64,000 nt of DNA from Extensimonas soli (GCF_029211265.1 NZ_JARGEL010000031.1:48860-112859); one strand, 5' to 3'; positions 50,378 to 62,253 are shown, numbered from the stretch's first letter. A program made the numbers and translations. Notes: generated by a model from the letters alone, not told the origin.

Positions 50378-50914
50378 ATGCGTCTCACAACCAAAGGTCG
50401 TTTTGCAGTCACCGCCATGATCGATCTGGCCCTGCGCCAGAACAATGGCCCCGTCACCCTCGCGGCCATCAGCCAGCGCCAGCATATTTCGCTCTCTTAT
50501 CTGGAGCAGCTTTTCGGCAAGCTGCGCCGCAACGAGCTCGTCGAGTCCACGCGCGGCCCTGGCGGCGGCTACACGCTTGCGCGCAAGCCTGAAGAAATCA
50601 CCGTGGCCGACATCATCCTCTCGGTCGATGAGCCGATCGACGCCACGCAGTGCGGCGGCAAGGAAAATTGCCTGGGTGATTCGGGCCGCTGCATGACGCA
50701 CGAACTGTGGTCGGCGCTGAACCAGCGCATGGTCGAGTTCCTCGACTCGGTCACGCTGCAAAAGCTCGTCGATGATCAGCTCGCCAAGGGCGTCGAGGTG
50801 GAAGCCAAGCCCGCCGCGCGCCGCGCGATCTCGACCACGCCCGTGGTCAAGCCGATCCGTGTGAACGCGCCCAATTCGGTGTTCGCGCTGGGCAACGCTT
50901 TCGCCAAATCCTGA
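50378..50914 (+). CDS. iscR: Iron-sulfur cluster regulator IscR
   Basis: 178 residues from MRLTTKGRFAVTAMIDLAL. Rrf2 winged helix (TLAAISQRQHISLSYLEQLFGKLRRNELVESTRGPGGGY), then CGGKENCLGDSGRC, the three cysteines that hold the [2Fe-2S] cluster, and THELWSALNQRMVEFLDS. It represses the isc operon when loaded with cluster. It is the first gene of a seven-gene isc locus. RBS AGGAG lies nine bases before the ATG. Promoter is presumably in 50168-50377, where TAGAAT at 50221-50226 is a possible -10. Confidence 0.97.
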   Translation: MRLTTKGRFAVTAMIDLALRQNNGPVTLAAISQRQHISLSYLEQLFGKLRRNELVESTRGPGGGYTLARKPEEITVADIILSVDEPIDATQCGGKENCLGDSGRCMTHELWSALNQRMVEFLDSVTLQKLVDDQLAKGVEVEAKPAARRAISTTPVVKPIRVNAPNSVFALGNAFAKS

Positions 50915-51045
50915 GGTAGCCGCAGCTGCTGCGCGCGCCTTTTTGCTTTGCATGGGGCGCGACGCGACGGTGCGCAGGGCAGTCCGCCCGGCAGCGCCGT
51001 GCGCGTGGCAGCATGAATCTTCCCTGAGTCTTTACCGAGCCGACC

Positions 51046-52266
51046 ATGGACACGAAAAAGCAACTCCCCATTTACCTCGACTATGCGGCCACGACGCCCG
51101 TCGATCCGCGCGTGGTCGAGGCCATGATTCCCTGGTTGCACGAGCACTTCGGCAACCCCGCCTCGCGCAGCCACGCCTGGGGCTGGGAGGCTGAAGAGGC
51201 CGTGGAAAAGGCGCGGGTACAGGTGGCCGACCTGATCGGCGCCGACCCGCGCGAAATCGTCTGGACCAGCGGCGCGACCGAATCCAACAACCTCGCGCTC
51301 AAGGGCGCGGCGCATTTTTACCAAGGCAAGGGCAAGCACCTCGTCACCGTCAAGACCGAGCACAAGGCCGTGCTCGACACCATGCGCGAGCTCGAGCGCC
51401 AGGGCTTCGAGGTGACCTATCTCGACGTGCAGGAAAACGGCCTGCTCGACCTCGACCGCTTCAGGGATGCGCTGCGCCCCGACACCATCCTCGCGAGCGT
51501 GATGCTCGTGAACAATGAAATCGGCGTGATCCAGGACATCGCCACCATTGGCGCGCTGTGCCGCGAAAAGGGCATCGTGTTTCACGTCGATGCCGCGCAG
51601 GCGACGGGCAAGGTTGAGATCGACCTGCGCACGCTGCCCGTCGATTTGCTGAGCCTGGCCTCGCACAAGACCTACGGCCCCAAGGGCATAGGCGCGCTGT
51701 ACCTGCGGCGCAAGCCGCGCGTGCGCATCGAGGCGCAGATGCACGGCGGCGGCCACGAGCGCGGCCTGCGTTCGGGCACGCTGCCCACGCACCAGATCGT
51801 CGGCATGGGCGAGGCCTACCGCATTGCGCGTGCCGAAATGGCGCAAGACCTGGCCAAGGCGCGCGCGCTGCAAAAGCGCCTGCTCGACGGCCTGCTGCAG
51901 ATCGAACAGGCGTTCGTCAACGGCGACCTGCAGCAGCGCGTGCCGCACAACCTGAACATCAGCTTCAATTTCGTCGAGGGTGAGTCGCTGATCATGGGCA
52001 TCAAAAACCTGGCCGTGTCCTCGGGCTCGGCCTGCACCTCGGCGAGCCTCGAGCCCAGCTACGTGCTGCGCGCGCTGGGCCGCAGCGACGAGCTCGCGCA
52101 CAGCAGCCTGCGCCTGAGCATTGGGCGCTTTACCACCGAAGCCGACATCGACACCGCCGTGCAGGCCATTCGCGACAACGTGGCCCGCCTGCGCGAACTC
52201 AGCCCCTTGTGGGAGATGTACCAAGAGGGCGTGGACCTCAACACCATCCAGTGGGCCGCGCACTGA
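51046..52266 (+). CDS. iscS: Cysteine desulfurase IscS
   Basis: 406 residues. [46 protein letters not shown]-lysine segment [17 protein letters not shown], and the sulfur-carrying Cys loop [21 protein letters not shown]. It supplies persulfide sulfur to IscU. It follows iscR by 131 bases and precedes iscU by 34. Confidence 0.98.
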   Translation: MDTKKQLPIYLDYAATTPVDPRVVEAMIPWLHEHFGNPASRSHAWGWEAEEAVEKARVQVADLIGADPREIVWTSGATESNNLALKGAAHFYQGKGKHLVTVKTEHKAVLDTMRELERQGFEVTYLDVQENGLLDLDRFRDALRPDTILASVMLVNNEIGVIQDIATIGALCREKGIVFHVDAAQATGKVEIDLRTLPVDLLSLASHKTYGPKGIGALYLRRKPRVRIEAQMHGGGHERGLRSGTLPTHQIVGMGEAYRIARAEMAQDLAKARALQKRLLDGLLQIEQAFVNGDLQQRVPHNLNISFNFVEGESLIMGIKNLAVSSGSACTSASLEPSYVLRALGRSDELAHSSLRLSIGRFTTEADIDTAVQAIRDNVARLRELSPLWEMYQEGVDLNTIQWAAH

Positions 52267-52300
52267 CGCCATTGCTTATTCAGAAAAAGGAGGTTTCACC

Positions 52301-52699
52301 ATGGCTTATTCGCAAAAAGTGGTTGAACACTACGAAAACCCGCGCAACGTGGGCTCGTTCGACAAGGGCGACGACACTGTGGGCACGGGCATGGTCGGCG
52401 CACCCGCGTGCGGCGACGTCATGAAGCTGCAGATCAAGGTCAATCCGCAGACCGGCGTGATCGAAGACGCGCGCTTCAAGACCTACGGCTGCGGCTCGGC
52501 CATCGCCTCGTCTTCGCTCGTGACCGAATGGGTCAAGGGCAAGACGCTGGACGAGGCCACGTCCATCAAAAACAGCCAGATCGCCGAAGAGCTGGCCCTG
52601 CCGCCCGTGAAAATTCATTGCTCCATCCTGGCCGAAGACGCGATCAAGGCCGCGGTGGACGACTACAAGCAAAAACATGCTGTCCCCACAGGCGCCTGA
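52301..52699 (+). CDS. iscU: Iron-sulfur cluster scaffold IscU
   Basis: 132 residues from [21 protein letters not shown]. Three ligand cysteines are in [27 protein letters not shown] and [11 protein letters not shown]; the HscA-binding motif LPPVK is just before the third. Strong RBS AGGAGG seven bases before ATG. Assembles nascent [2Fe-2S] clusters with IscS. Confidence 0.98.
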   Translation: MAYSQKVVEHYENPRNVGSFDKGDDTVGTGMVGAPACGDVMKLQIKVNPQTGVIEDARFKTYGCGSAIASSSLVTEWVKGKTLDEATSIKNSQIAEELALPPVKIHCSILAEDAIKAAVDDYKQKHAVPTGA

Positions 52700-52700
52700 G

Positions 52701-53024
52701 ATGGCCATCACGCTGACCGAAGCTGCGGCGCGGCACGTGCGCCGCTACCTCGAGCGCCGGGGCAAGGGCCTGGGCGTGCGCCTGGGCGTCAAGACCACGG
52801 GCTGCTCGGGCCTGGCCTACAAACTCGAGTACGTGGACGACTTGCAGCCCGAAGACGTGGTCTTCGAGAGCCACGGCGTGAAGGTGCTGACCGACCCCAA
52901 GAGCCTGGCCTACATCGACGGCACCGAGCTCGACTACGTGCGCGAAGGGCTCAACGAAGGCTTCAAGTTCCACAACCCGAACGAGCGCGACCGCTGCGGC
53001 TGCGGCGAGAGCTTTCGCGTCTGA
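52701..53024 (+). CDS. iscA: Iron-sulfur assembly protein IscA
   Basis: 107 residues from [22 protein letters not shown]-type carrier cysteines are in [14 protein letters not shown] and the C-terminal DRCGCGESF. Start is two bases after the iscU stop; translation is coupled. It delivers clusters or iron to target apoproteins. Confidence 0.97.
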   Translation: MAITLTEAAARHVRRYLERRGKGLGVRLGVKTTGCSGLAYKLEYVDDLQPEDVVFESHGVKVLTDPKSLAYIDGTELDYVREGLNEGFKFHNPNERDRCGCGESFRV

Positions 53025-53057
53025 TAAGCTTCCCAGCATCGCTACGCGCATAGCCCG

Positions 53058-53081
53058 ACCGCCAGCCGCTGGCGGTTTTTT
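53058..53081 (+). terminator. Intrinsic terminator-like hairpin between iscA and hscB
   Basis: ACCGCCAG-CCG-CTGGCGGT (53058-53076) forms an 8-bp GC-rich stem, followed by a T6 run to 53081. The run ends six bases before the hscB ATG and occupies the place where an RBS would be. Confidence 0.7.
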
Positions 53082-53087
53082 GTTGCC

Positions 53088-53606
53088 ATGAACCTTCAAT
53101 CCGACGACTTTGAACTGTTCGGCGTGCCACGCTGTTTCGCGCAAGAGCGCGCGCAGCTCGACGCGCGCTGGAAAGAGCTTCAGCGCGAGGCGCACCCCGA
53201 CCGCTTTGCCGCGCAAGGCCCCGCCGCCCAACGCGCGGCCATGCAGTGGTCGGTGCGCATCAACGAGGCCTACCAGCGCCTCAAAGACCCGTTGCGCCGC
53301 GCTGCCTACCTGTGCGAATTGCACGGCGTGCCGCTGCGCGCCGAGGACAACACGGCCATGCCGGCGCAGTTTCTGCTGCAGCAGATGCAGTGGCGCGAGG
53401 CGCTCGAAGAAGCGCGCAGCGCCGCCGAGGTCGAAGCGCTGGAGCGCAGCGTGCAGCAAGCCTGGCAAGACACGCTTGCGCGCTGTGCCGAATTGCTCGA
53501 TCTGCAACAGGACTGGGCCGCAGCCGCGCAGGAGGTCAGAGCCCTCATGTTTCTTGGGCGCTTTGCCGAGGACGTGGAACGCCGGCGCGAGGCCTTGGGA
53601 GAATAA
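53088..53606 (+). CDS. hscB: Fe-S co-chaperone HscB
   Basis: 172 residues. N-terminal J domain with the HPD tripeptide in LQREAHPDRFAAQGPA, then a C-terminal helical IscU-binding domain (MPAQFLLQQMQWREALEEARSAAEVEAL). It stimulates HscA ATPase and delivers IscU. No clear Shine-Dalgarno: the region before the ATG is the terminator-like T-run, so expression may be limited or coupled differently. Confidence 0.95.
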   Translation: MNLQSDDFELFGVPRCFAQERAQLDARWKELQREAHPDRFAAQGPAAQRAAMQWSVRINEAYQRLKDPLRRAAYLCELHGVPLRAEDNTAMPAQFLLQQMQWREALEEARSAAEVEALERSVQQAWQDTLARCAELLDLQQDWAAAAQEVRALMFLGRFAEDVERRREALGE

Positions 53607-53697
53607 GTCCACCTGTGCGCGTCGCGTGCGCTTTTTGAATGAAATCCGCCTTCAGCCAAGGCAGGACCTGCGCAAGCAGCTCTTTTTTTGATACTCC

Positions 53698-55596
<1,899 letters not shown>

Positions 55597-55630
55597 ACAT
55601 CTCTTCCCTCGACCATTTTTCGAGCCCCGC

Positions 55631-55969
55631 ATGCCCGTCATCAAAATCCTGCCCCACCCTGAATACTGCCCGGCCGGCGCCGAGATCAGCGCGAGCGCGG
55701 GCACCTCGATCTGCGAGGCGCTGCTCGAACACGACATCCCCATAGAGCACGCCTGCGAGATGAGCTGCGCCTGCACCACCTGCCACGTGATCGTGCGTGA
55801 AGGCTACGATTCGTTGAACCTGGCCGACGAAGACGAAGAAGACCTGCTCGACCGCGCCTGGGGCCTCACGCCGCAATCGCGCCTGTCGTGCCAGGCCATC
55901 GTCGGGGCGCGTGATTTGACGGTGGAAATCCCCAAGTATTCGATCAACCACGCCAAGGAAAAACACTGA
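55631..55969 (+). CDS. fdx: [2Fe-2S] ferredoxin of the isc operon
   Basis: 112 residues. Adrenodoxin-type: EHACEMSCACTTCHVIV (Cys-x5-Cys-x2-Cys) plus the fourth ligand in LSCQAIVG, and DEDEEDLLDRAWG acidic helix. Electron donor in cluster assembly. Last gene of the isc cluster here. Confidence 0.96.
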   Translation: MPVIKILPHPEYCPAGAEISASAGTSICEALLEHDIPIEHACEMSCACTTCHVIVREGYDSLNLADEDEEDLLDRAWGLTPQSRLSCQAIVGARDLTVEIPKYSINHAKEKH

Positions 55970-55972
55970 CAC

Positions 55973-56049
55973 GACTTACGCAAATCGGGATCAGGCAAGG
56001 CGCTCGCCCCAAGGCAAAACACTTTCCTGCATCCTTGTTTGCGTAAGTC
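55973..56049. repeat. 77-bp element with GACTTACGCAAA inverted ends
   Basis: Perfect 12-bp inverted repeats GACTTACGCAAA (55973-55984) and TTTGCGTAAGTC (56038-56049) bound a GC-rich interior with no gene. The size and ends are those of a small non-autonomous element or REP-like repeat. It lies three bases after the fdx stop. Confidence 0.7.
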
Positions 56050-56074
56050 CAGACGGAGTCCCCGGGCCACTGCC

Positions 56075-56779
56075 ATGACGCGCCAGATCGTTCTCGACAC
56101 CGAAACCACGGGTCTTTCCGCCGAAGGCGGCGACCGCATCATTGAAATCGGCTGCGTGGAGCTGTTCGCGCGCAAGCTCACGGGCAACAACAAGCACTTT
56201 TACCTGAACCCCGAGCGCGAAAGCCACGAGGACGCGCTCAAGGTGCACGGCATCAGCAATGAATTTTTGCTCGACAAGCCCAAGTTCGCGGCCGTGGCGC
56301 CGGAGTTGATCGAATACCTGCGCGATGCCGAAATCATCATCCACAACGCCGCCTTCGACGTGGGCTTTCTGAACAAGGAGCTGGAGCTTGCGGGCCACCC
56401 GCCGCTGCAGCACTTCGTTGCGTGCGTCACCGACACGCTGGCCATGGCCAAGGAGCTGTTTCCGGGCAAGCGCAACTCGCTCGATGCGCTGTGCGACCGT
56501 CTGGGCGTGGACAACTCCAGCCGCACGCTGCACGGCGCGCTGCTCGATGCTGAGCTGCTGGCCGATGTCTATATTTATCTCACGCGCGGGCAGGACGCGC
56601 TGCTGGTGCTCGATGATGTGCAGGAGGGCGCCAGCACGGGCGGTGCACGCATCGATCTGCGCGGCTTTGAGCTACCCGTGCTGCGCGCAAGCGAGCAGGA
56701 ACTCGCGGCGCACGCAGAAATCCTCGCGCAGATCGACAAGGCCAGCGGCGGAAAGACCGTGTGGCGCACGTTGCAGTGA
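56075..56779 (+). CDS. dnaQ: DNA polymerase III epsilon subunit (3'-5' exonuclease)
   Basis: 234 residues from MTRQIVLDTETTGLSAEGGDR. DEDDh exonuclease: ExoI LDTETTGL, ExoII HNAAFDVGFLNKEL, ExoIII with LHGALLDAELLADVYIYLT carrying His and Asp. The C-terminal tail after ~190 contains the region that binds the alpha subunit. It proofreads replication. ATG at 56075 is chosen from family length; a longer frame upstream overlaps the 77-bp repeat. Confidence 0.95.
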   Translation: MTRQIVLDTETTGLSAEGGDRIIEIGCVELFARKLTGNNKHFYLNPERESHEDALKVHGISNEFLLDKPKFAAVAPELIEYLRDAEIIIHNAAFDVGFLNKELELAGHPPLQHFVACVTDTLAMAKELFPGKRNSLDALCDRLGVDNSSRTLHGALLDAELLADVYIYLTRGQDALLVLDDVQEGASTGGARIDLRGFELPVLRASEQELAAHAEILAQIDKASGGKTVWRTLQ

Positions 56780-56827
56780 AATTTGCTGCGCGCCTTGTGC
56801 CATAATTGCGGGCTCAGCGCAGCACCC

Positions 56828-56902
56828 GGGTGATTAGCTCAGCGGTAGAGCACTGCCTTCACACGGCAGGGGTCACATGTTCGATCCATGTATCACCCAC
56901 CA
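56828..56902 (+). tRNA. tRNA-Val(CAC) copy 1
   Basis: 75 nt with encoded CCA. Acceptor GGGTGAT/ATCACCC, D-arm AGCTCAGCGGTAGAGC, anticodon stem CTGCC/GGCAG with loop TTCACAC (anticodon CAC), T-arm ACATG/CATGT with TTCGATC. Reads GUG codons. Confidence 0.97.
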
Positions 56903-56989
56903 ATTTTGCGCTGCGTGCACTTCGGCTTTCGATGTTTTCGCCAAGGCCGAGCGTGGCGCAGGCAGATGGGTGCTTCGGTAGATGCGTTT

Positions 56990-57064
56990 GGGTGATTAGC
57001 TCAGCGGTAGAGCACTGCCTTCACACGGCAGGGGTCACATGTTCGATCCATGTATCACCCACCA
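56990..57064 (+). tRNA. tRNA-Val(CAC) copy 2
   Basis: Identical to copy 1 over all 75 bases including CCA; an 87-bp spacer separates them. Probably one transcript from the promoter before copy 1. No gene is recognised in the following 57065-57265, where TAGAAT near 57182 may be the rfbB promoter -10. Confidence 0.97.
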
Positions 57065-57265
57065 AGTCGCACCGCCATAAGTCCCACACTCTTGCTTAGC
57101 CCTTTCAAAGACAGCTTGCCCTGTCCATTCGGGCTATGTCTTCGTGCCCGATGACGGGGCGCGAGCGCCTGGGGCACCGGTAGAATCTTCGCGATTCCTT
57201 GCTATCGGCTTGGTGGCAAGCGCCGTGGGTGCATCGGCACGGCGCTTTCCTAAGCCCCATCCCCC

Positions 57266-58384
57266 ATGACCCTCCTCGTCACCGGCGGCGCCGGCTTCAT
57301 CGGCAGCAACTTCGTGCTCGACTGGCTTGCGCACAGCGCCGAACCCATCGTCAACCTCGACAAACTCACCTACGCAGGCAACCTGCAAAACCTGGCCAGC
57401 CTGCAAGGCGACGCGCGCCACACCTTCGTGCACGGCGACATCGGCGACCGCGAGCTGCTAGGCCGCCTGCTTGCGCAGCACCGCCCGCGCGCCGTGCTGC
57501 ACTTTGCCGCCGAAAGCCACGTCGACCGCAGCATCCACGGGCCCGAGGACTTCATCGACACGAACGTGCTCGGCACCTTCAGGCTTTTGGAGGCTGCAAG
57601 GCAATACTGGCAAGCGCTAGAAGCTCCTGAAAAAGAAGCGTTTCGCTTCCTGCACGTGAGCACCGACGAAGTCTATGGCTCGCTAGACGCAGACGCCCCA
57701 GCGTTCACCGAGCAGCACCGCTACGAGCCCAACAGCCCCTACAGCGCGAGCAAAGCCGCCAGCGACCACCTCGTGCGCGCCTGGCACCACACCTACGGCC
57801 TGCCCGTGCTTACCACCAATTGCAGCAACAACTACGGGCCCTACCACTTCCCTGAAAAGCTCATCCCGCTGTGCATCCACAACGCGCTTGCGGGCAAACC
57901 CCTGCCCATTTACGGCGACGGCCGGCAAATCCGCGACTGGCTCTACGTGCAAGACCACTGCAGCGCCATCCGCCGCGTGCTCGCCGCAGGCCGTGTGGGC
58001 GAGACCTACAACGTCGGCGGCTGGAACGAAAAAACCAACCTCGAAGTCGTGCAAACCCTGTGCGCCATCCTCGACGAGCTTGCGCCGCGCGCCGACGGCC
58101 AGTCTTATGCGCAGCAAATCACCTTCGTGCAAGACCGCCCCGGCCACGACCGCCGCTACGCCATAGACGCCAGCAAGCTCGAGCGCGAACTCGGCTGGAA
58201 GCCCGCCGAAACCTTCGAAAGCGGCATACGCAAAACCGTGCAGTGGTACCTGGCCCACCAGGACTGGGTGCGCGGCGTGACCAGCGGCGCCTACCGCCAG
58301 TGGATCGACCTGCAGTACGCCGACGCCAACGCCGACACCCACACCGAAGCCAGCACCAGCAGCACCACCAAGGAGCCCGCATGA
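57266..58384 (+). CDS. rfbB: dTDP-glucose 4,6-dehydratase
   Basis: 372 residues. Extended [21 protein letters not shown], catalytic [25 protein letters not shown] (Tyr-x3-Lys), [14 protein letters not shown] and [15 protein letters not shown]. Converts dTDP-glucose to the 4-keto-6-deoxy sugar for rhamnose synthesis. Stop overlaps the rfbA ATG by four bases. Confidence 0.97.
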   Translation: MTLLVTGGAGFIGSNFVLDWLAHSAEPIVNLDKLTYAGNLQNLASLQGDARHTFVHGDIGDRELLGRLLAQHRPRAVLHFAAESHVDRSIHGPEDFIDTNVLGTFRLLEAARQYWQALEAPEKEAFRFLHVSTDEVYGSLDADAPAFTEQHRYEPNSPYSASKAASDHLVRAWHHTYGLPVLTTNCSNNYGPYHFPEKLIPLCIHNALAGKPLPIYGDGRQIRDWLYVQDHCSAIRRVLAAGRVGETYNVGGWNEKTNLEVVQTLCAILDELAPRADGQSYAQQITFVQDRPGHDRRYAIDASKLERELGWKPAETFESGIRKTVQWYLAHQDWVRGVTSGAYRQWIDLQYADANADTHTEASTSSTTKEPA

Positions 58385-59262
58385 GCCCGCGCAAAGGCAT
58401 CATCCTCGCCGGCGGCTCGGGCACGCGCCTGTACCCCGTCACACAGGCGGTCTCCAAGCAGCTCATGCCCGTGTACGACAAGCCCATGATCTACTACCCG
58501 CTGAGCACGCTCATGCTCGCGGGCATCCGCGAGGTGCTCGTCATCAGCACCCCGCACGACACGCCGCGTTTTGCCGAGCTGCTGGGCGACGGCAGCCAGT
58601 GGGGTATGCAGCTGCAATACGCCGTGCAACCCAGCCCCGACGGGCTCGCGCAGGCTTTTTTGATTGGGGAAGCCTTCATCGGCAAGGACCCCTGCGCGCT
58701 CGTGCTCGGCGACAACATCTTCTATGGCCATGACCTCGTCAAGCTGCTGCAAAGTGCGAATGCACGCACCGCGGGTGCCACGGTCTTTGCCTATCACGTG
58801 CAAGACCCCGAGCGCTACGGCGTGGCCGAGTTCGACGCCCAAGGCCGGGTGTTGTCTTTGGAAGAAAAGCCCCCGCAGCCCAAGTCCCACTACGCCGTCA
58901 CCGGGCTCTACTTCTACGACGCGCAAGTGGTCGGGCTGGCCAAAACCCTCAAGCCCTCGGCGCGCGGAGAGCTAGAAATCACCGACCTCAACCGGCTGTA
59001 CCTGCAACAAGGGCAGCTGAGCGTCGAAATCATGGGCCGCGGCTATGCGTGGCTGGATACCGGCACGCACGACAGTCTGCTCGACGCCGCGAGCTTCATC
59101 GCCACCTTGCAAAAACGCCAGGGTCAGATGGTCGCCTGCCCCGAAGAAATCGCCTTCATGCAAGGCTGGATAGACGCCGCGCAATTGCAGGCGCTCGCGG
59201 CGCCGCTGCGCAAGAACGGGTATGGACAGTATTTGCTGGGCTTGTTGAGCCCAAGCCACTGA
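58381..59262 (+). CDS. rfbA: Glucose-1-phosphate thymidylyltransferase
   Basis: 293 residues from [21 protein letters not shown] (nucleotidyltransferase signature). [56 protein letters not shown] and [19 protein letters not shown] are family-specific. First step of dTDP-L-rhamnose synthesis. ATGA overlap couples it to rfbB. Confidence 0.97.
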   Translation: MSPRKGIILAGGSGTRLYPVTQAVSKQLMPVYDKPMIYYPLSTLMLAGIREVLVISTPHDTPRFAELLGDGSQWGMQLQYAVQPSPDGLAQAFLIGEAFIGKDPCALVLGDNIFYGHDLVKLLQSANARTAGATVFAYHVQDPERYGVAEFDAQGRVLSLEEKPPQPKSHYAVTGLYFYDAQVVGLAKTLKPSARGELEITDLNRLYLQQGQLSVEIMGRGYAWLDTGTHDSLLDAASFIATLQKRQGQMVACPEEIAFMQGWIDAAQLQALAAPLRKNGYGQYLLGLLSPSH

Positions 59263-59307
59263 AGCGCCCCAAGGAACGCCGGACGAAACGCCAGATAAAA
59301 ACGCCCC

Positions 59308-59859
59308 ATGCCCTACCAAGTCACCCCCACCGCCTTGCCCGAAGTGCTGATCCTCGAGCCCAAAGTGTTCGGCGACGAGCGCGGCTTCTTTTTTGAAAGC
59401 TACAACCAGCGCGACTTCGCCCAGGCCACGGGGCTGCAGACCGCATTTGTGCAGGACAACCACAGCCGCAGCGCCAGGAACGTGCTGCGCGGCCTGCACT
59501 ACCAAGTCCAGCAGCCACAAGGCAAGCTCGTGCGCGTGGTGCAGGGCGAGGTGTACGACGTGGCCGTCGATGTGCGCAAAAGCTCGGCGCACTTCGGCCG
59601 CTGGGTCGGCGTGCACCTGAGCGCCGAGAACAAGCGCCAGCTGTGGATTCCCGCCGGGTTTGCGCATGGCTTCGTCGTGCTCAGCGACACGGCCGAGTTT
59701 CTCTACAAAACCACCGACTACTACGCCCCCGCGCACGAGCGTTGCATCCGCTGGGACGACCCGGCCATAGGCATACGCTGGCCCATTGCCGCGCCGCCCC
59801 TTCTTGCCGCCAAGGACGCGGCGGGCAAGCTGCTCGCCGAGGCGGAGGTGTTTGCCTGA
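59308..59859 (+). CDS. rfbC: dTDP-4-dehydrorhamnose 3,5-epimerase
   Basis: 183 residues, cupin fold. LILEPKVFGDERGFFFESYNQRDF, FVQDNHSRSARNVLRGLHYQ (catalytic His in LRGLHYQ), DVAVDVRKSSAHFGRWVGVHLS, WIPAGFAHGFVVLSD and YKTTDYYAPAHERCIRWDDP are typical. Follows rfbA by 45 bases. rfbD is not seen in this window. Confidence 0.97.
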   Translation: MPYQVTPTALPEVLILEPKVFGDERGFFFESYNQRDFAQATGLQTAFVQDNHSRSARNVLRGLHYQVQQPQGKLVRVVQGEVYDVAVDVRKSSAHFGRWVGVHLSAENKRQLWIPAGFAHGFVVLSDTAEFLYKTTDYYAPAHERCIRWDDPAIGIRWPIAAPPLLAAKDAAGKLLAEAEVFA

Positions 59860-59886
59860 ACCACGTGACGGCAGGAGCACGGAACC

Positions 59887-61029
59887 GTGGCCCATTCCGT
59901 CGATAGCGCCGACTGCGTCGTCATCGGCGCGGGCGTGGTCGGGCTCGCGGTGGCGCGGGCCCTGGCCCTGCAGGGGCGCGAGGTGCTGGTACTCGAGGCG
60001 CAGGGCGCGATCGGCACGGGCACGAGCGCGCGCAACAGCGAGGTGATCCACGCGGGCTTGTATTACGCGCCAGATTCACTCAAAGCGCGGTTGTGTGTGC
60101 GCGGGCGAGAATTGCTCTACGCCTATTGCGCGGCGCGTGGCGTGCCGCATCGGCGCTGCGGCAAGCTCATCGTGGCGACGGCGCCGCACGAACTGGAGCG
60201 GCTAGAGGCCCTGGCGCAGCGCGCGGCCACGAACGGCGTGCACGATGTGCAGTGGTTGGACGCCGCCGCGGCGCGTGCGCTCGAGCCGGCGCTCGCCTGC
60301 GTCGCGGCGCTGCATTCGCCCAGCACCGGCATCATCGACAGCCACGCGCTCATGCTGGCCTTGCAGGCCGACCTCGAACTCGCGGGCGGCATGGTCGTTT
60401 TGCATTCCAAGGTCCAATCGGCCAAAGTGCTTGATGGACGTGCGCAAGCAGCTATTCTTTTGGAAGTCAACGAGGGCGAATGGTTGCAGGCGCGCACGGT
60501 AGTCAACGCCGCCGGGCTGCAGGCTTGCGCGCTGGCGCGGCGCTTTGCCGGGCTGGACGCGCGCCACGTGCCCACGCCGTGCTTTGCCAAGGGCAACTAC
60601 TTCACGCTCATGGGCAGGGCGCCGTTTCGCCACCTGATTTACCCCGTGCCGCAAGTGGGCGGCCTGGGCGTGCACCTGACGCTAGACCTGGCCGGGCAGG
60701 CCAAGTTCGGGCCGGACGTGCAGTGGCTCGATGCGGACGATGGCTTCGATGCGCCCGACGACTTCTCGGTGGATGCCACGCGCGCCGCGGCGTTCTATGG
60801 CGCGGTGCGTCAATACTGGCCCGATCTGCCCGACGGCGCGCTGGCCCCTGGATATGCGGGCATTCGCCCCAAGATACAAATAAGTGGTGCCATCGCGGAC
60901 GACTTCTGCATTTCCAGTCCCGCGCAGCATGGCGTGCCGGGATTGGTCAACCTGTTCGGCATCGAATCGCCGGGTTTGACCAGCGCAGTGGCCATCGCCG
61001 AGCGAGTGTTGCAAAGTCTCGTGAGCTAA
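59887..61029 (+). CDS. LhgO-like FAD-dependent oxidoreductase
   Basis: 380 residues from a GTG with RBS GGAG upstream. DAO fold: [18 protein letters not shown] (FAD), [18 protein letters not shown], which is characteristic of L-2-hydroxyglutarate dehydrogenase/oxidase and relatives, [32 protein letters not shown] and a C-terminal [15 protein letters not shown]. Probable membrane-associated oxidation of a 2-hydroxy acid, perhaps L-2-hydroxyglutarate. Its tight spacing to rfbC may be chance. Confidence 0.85.
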   Translation: MAHSVDSADCVVIGAGVVGLAVARALALQGREVLVLEAQGAIGTGTSARNSEVIHAGLYYAPDSLKARLCVRGRELLYAYCAARGVPHRRCGKLIVATAPHELERLEALAQRAATNGVHDVQWLDAAAARALEPALACVAALHSPSTGIIDSHALMLALQADLELAGGMVVLHSKVQSAKVLDGRAQAAILLEVNEGEWLQARTVVNAAGLQACALARRFAGLDARHVPTPCFAKGNYFTLMGRAPFRHLIYPVPQVGGLGVHLTLDLAGQAKFGPDVQWLDADDGFDAPDDFSVDATRAAAFYGAVRQYWPDLPDGALAPGYAGIRPKIQISGAIADDFCISSPAQHGVPGLVNLFGIESPGLTSAVAIAERVLQSLVS

Positions 61030-61159
61030 CTCACCGCGCCGGTCTTGACTTGTATCATGGAAGGGCTTTGCGCCCAACGGCTAAGATGCTTGTGACCGTG
61101 CGAGGCTTGGTCTGTGCGGCCCGGTTGCTATTTTGTTTTCACTCCACTGAAAGGCTTGT

Positions 61160-61459
61160 ATGACGATCTCCATCAACTCCACCCAGGCAGAACTCGAAAA
61201 ACTGGTCGCCGACCTGCGCGGCTTGATCGCAAGCAAAGACCTCGACGCCGTGCCCGAGATCAAAGTGCTGCGCCAGCGTATCGACGACGGTATGCACTCG
61301 GTGCGCGAGGCCACCGTGCGCGCCGCCCACGAGGCTGCACGCCAGGCCAAGGACGCCGCGCAGGCCGCCGACCGTTATGCGCACGATGAGCCCTGGCGTC
61401 TGGCCGGTGCCGCACTGGCCGTTGGCGCGCTCGTGGGTTTCGTGCTGGGTCGCCGCTGA
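61160..61459 (+). CDS. DUF883/ElaB-YqjD-like membrane protein
   Basis: 99 residues. Amphipathic helical N-terminus (AELEKLVADLRGLIASK), long helix with Arg/Ala pattern, then DEPWRLAGAALAVGALVGFVLGRR, the C-terminal anchor with the LGRR end diagnostic of the family. Tail-anchored inner-membrane, linked in E. coli to stationary-phase ribosome inactivation. First of a three-gene set. Confidence 0.9.
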   Translation: MTISINSTQAELEKLVADLRGLIASKDLDAVPEIKVLRQRIDDGMHSVREATVRAAHEAARQAKDAAQAADRYAHDEPWRLAGAALAVGALVGFVLGRR

Positions 61460-61501
61460 TCGGCGCGGCATTTCGATGCTCCCGCTTTCCTGGGCCGCCG
61501 C

Positions 61502-61897
61502 ATGAACTGGCTTTCGCTGCTCGGGCTCGATGAATGGTTGGCACGCTGGCATACCTCGCTGCGCGAAGGGGCCGTCGCCGCCGAAGACCGCTTCGAGCTC
61601 GCACACCTTGAATGGCAGCAGCTCAAGCGCCACGGATTCACGCTGCTGCTGTTGGGCGCGGTGCTGCTCGTGCTCACGGTGGTGGCGTTCCTGAGCCTGT
61701 CGGCGGCCGTGCTGCTGCAGTTCTGGGACAGCCCACAGCGCGCGCTCGTCGCGTGGCTCGTGGCGCTCGCATGGCTGCTGCTGTGGGTGGGCGCTGCGGC
61801 CTGGGGATGGTCGCTGGTGCAGCGCTGCAGCAACGCCTTCGCCCTCACACAGCGCGAATTGGCGCAAGACTGGCGTGAACTCAAGGAGCGTTTGTGA
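61502..61897 (+). CDS. YqjE-like membrane protein
   Basis: 131 residues. Two hydrophobic segments (FTLLLLGAVLLVLTVVAFLSLSAAVLL and ALVAWLVALAWLLLWVGAAAWGW) between amphipathic helices, the layout of YqjE/phage-holin-III-like proteins. Located between ElaB-like and YqjK-like genes, as in the yqjD-yqjE-yqjK order of enterobacteria. Role unknown. Confidence 0.85.
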   Translation: MNWLSLLGLDEWLARWHTSLREGAVAAEDRFELAHLEWQQLKRHGFTLLLLGAVLLVLTVVAFLSLSAAVLLQFWDSPQRALVAWLVALAWLLLWVGAAAWGWSLVQRCSNAFALTQRELAQDWRELKERL

Positions 61898-62253
61898 TGT
61901 GCGCCGACAAGTCCGCCCCAGCAACTCTGGATGCCACGCCAGCGCAGCAGCGCGTGCTCGAGCGCATCGCCGTGCAACGCGAACGCCTGCGCGCACGCCA
62001 CACCGCACGGCGGCAGGCGCAAGTACGCACACACGAGGCTGCAAGCGCCGCGGCTGCGGCCGATGGCGCTGCACCGGGGGGCTTGTATCCGCCCGACGCT
62101 CCGTTTGCCGAGCGCCTGGCCTTGTTCGCGCGCGCACACCCGGCCGTCGCGGGCGCAGTGGCGGCGGCCCTCATCGCCGCCGCGGGCCCGCGCCGCGTGC
62201 TGCGCTGGGCGACGGTCGCGTTGCCGTGGGTTTTGCGGCTGCGTAGTAGGTGA
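61897..62253 (+). CDS. YqjK-like protein
   Basis: 118 residues; start TGATG overlap with the preceding stop (a GTG one codon upstream is the alternative). Very basic: long Arg/Gln helix (RVLERIAVQRERLRARHTARRQAQVRTH), an Ala linker, then a hydrophobic stretch AVAGAVAAALIAAAGPRRVLRW. Family of unknown function always found with YqjE. Confidence 0.75.
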   Translation: MCADKSAPATLDATPAQQRVLERIAVQRERLRARHTARRQAQVRTHEAASAAAAADGAAPGGLYPPDAPFAERLALFARAHPAVAGAVAAALIAAAGPRRVLRWATVALPWVLRLRSR

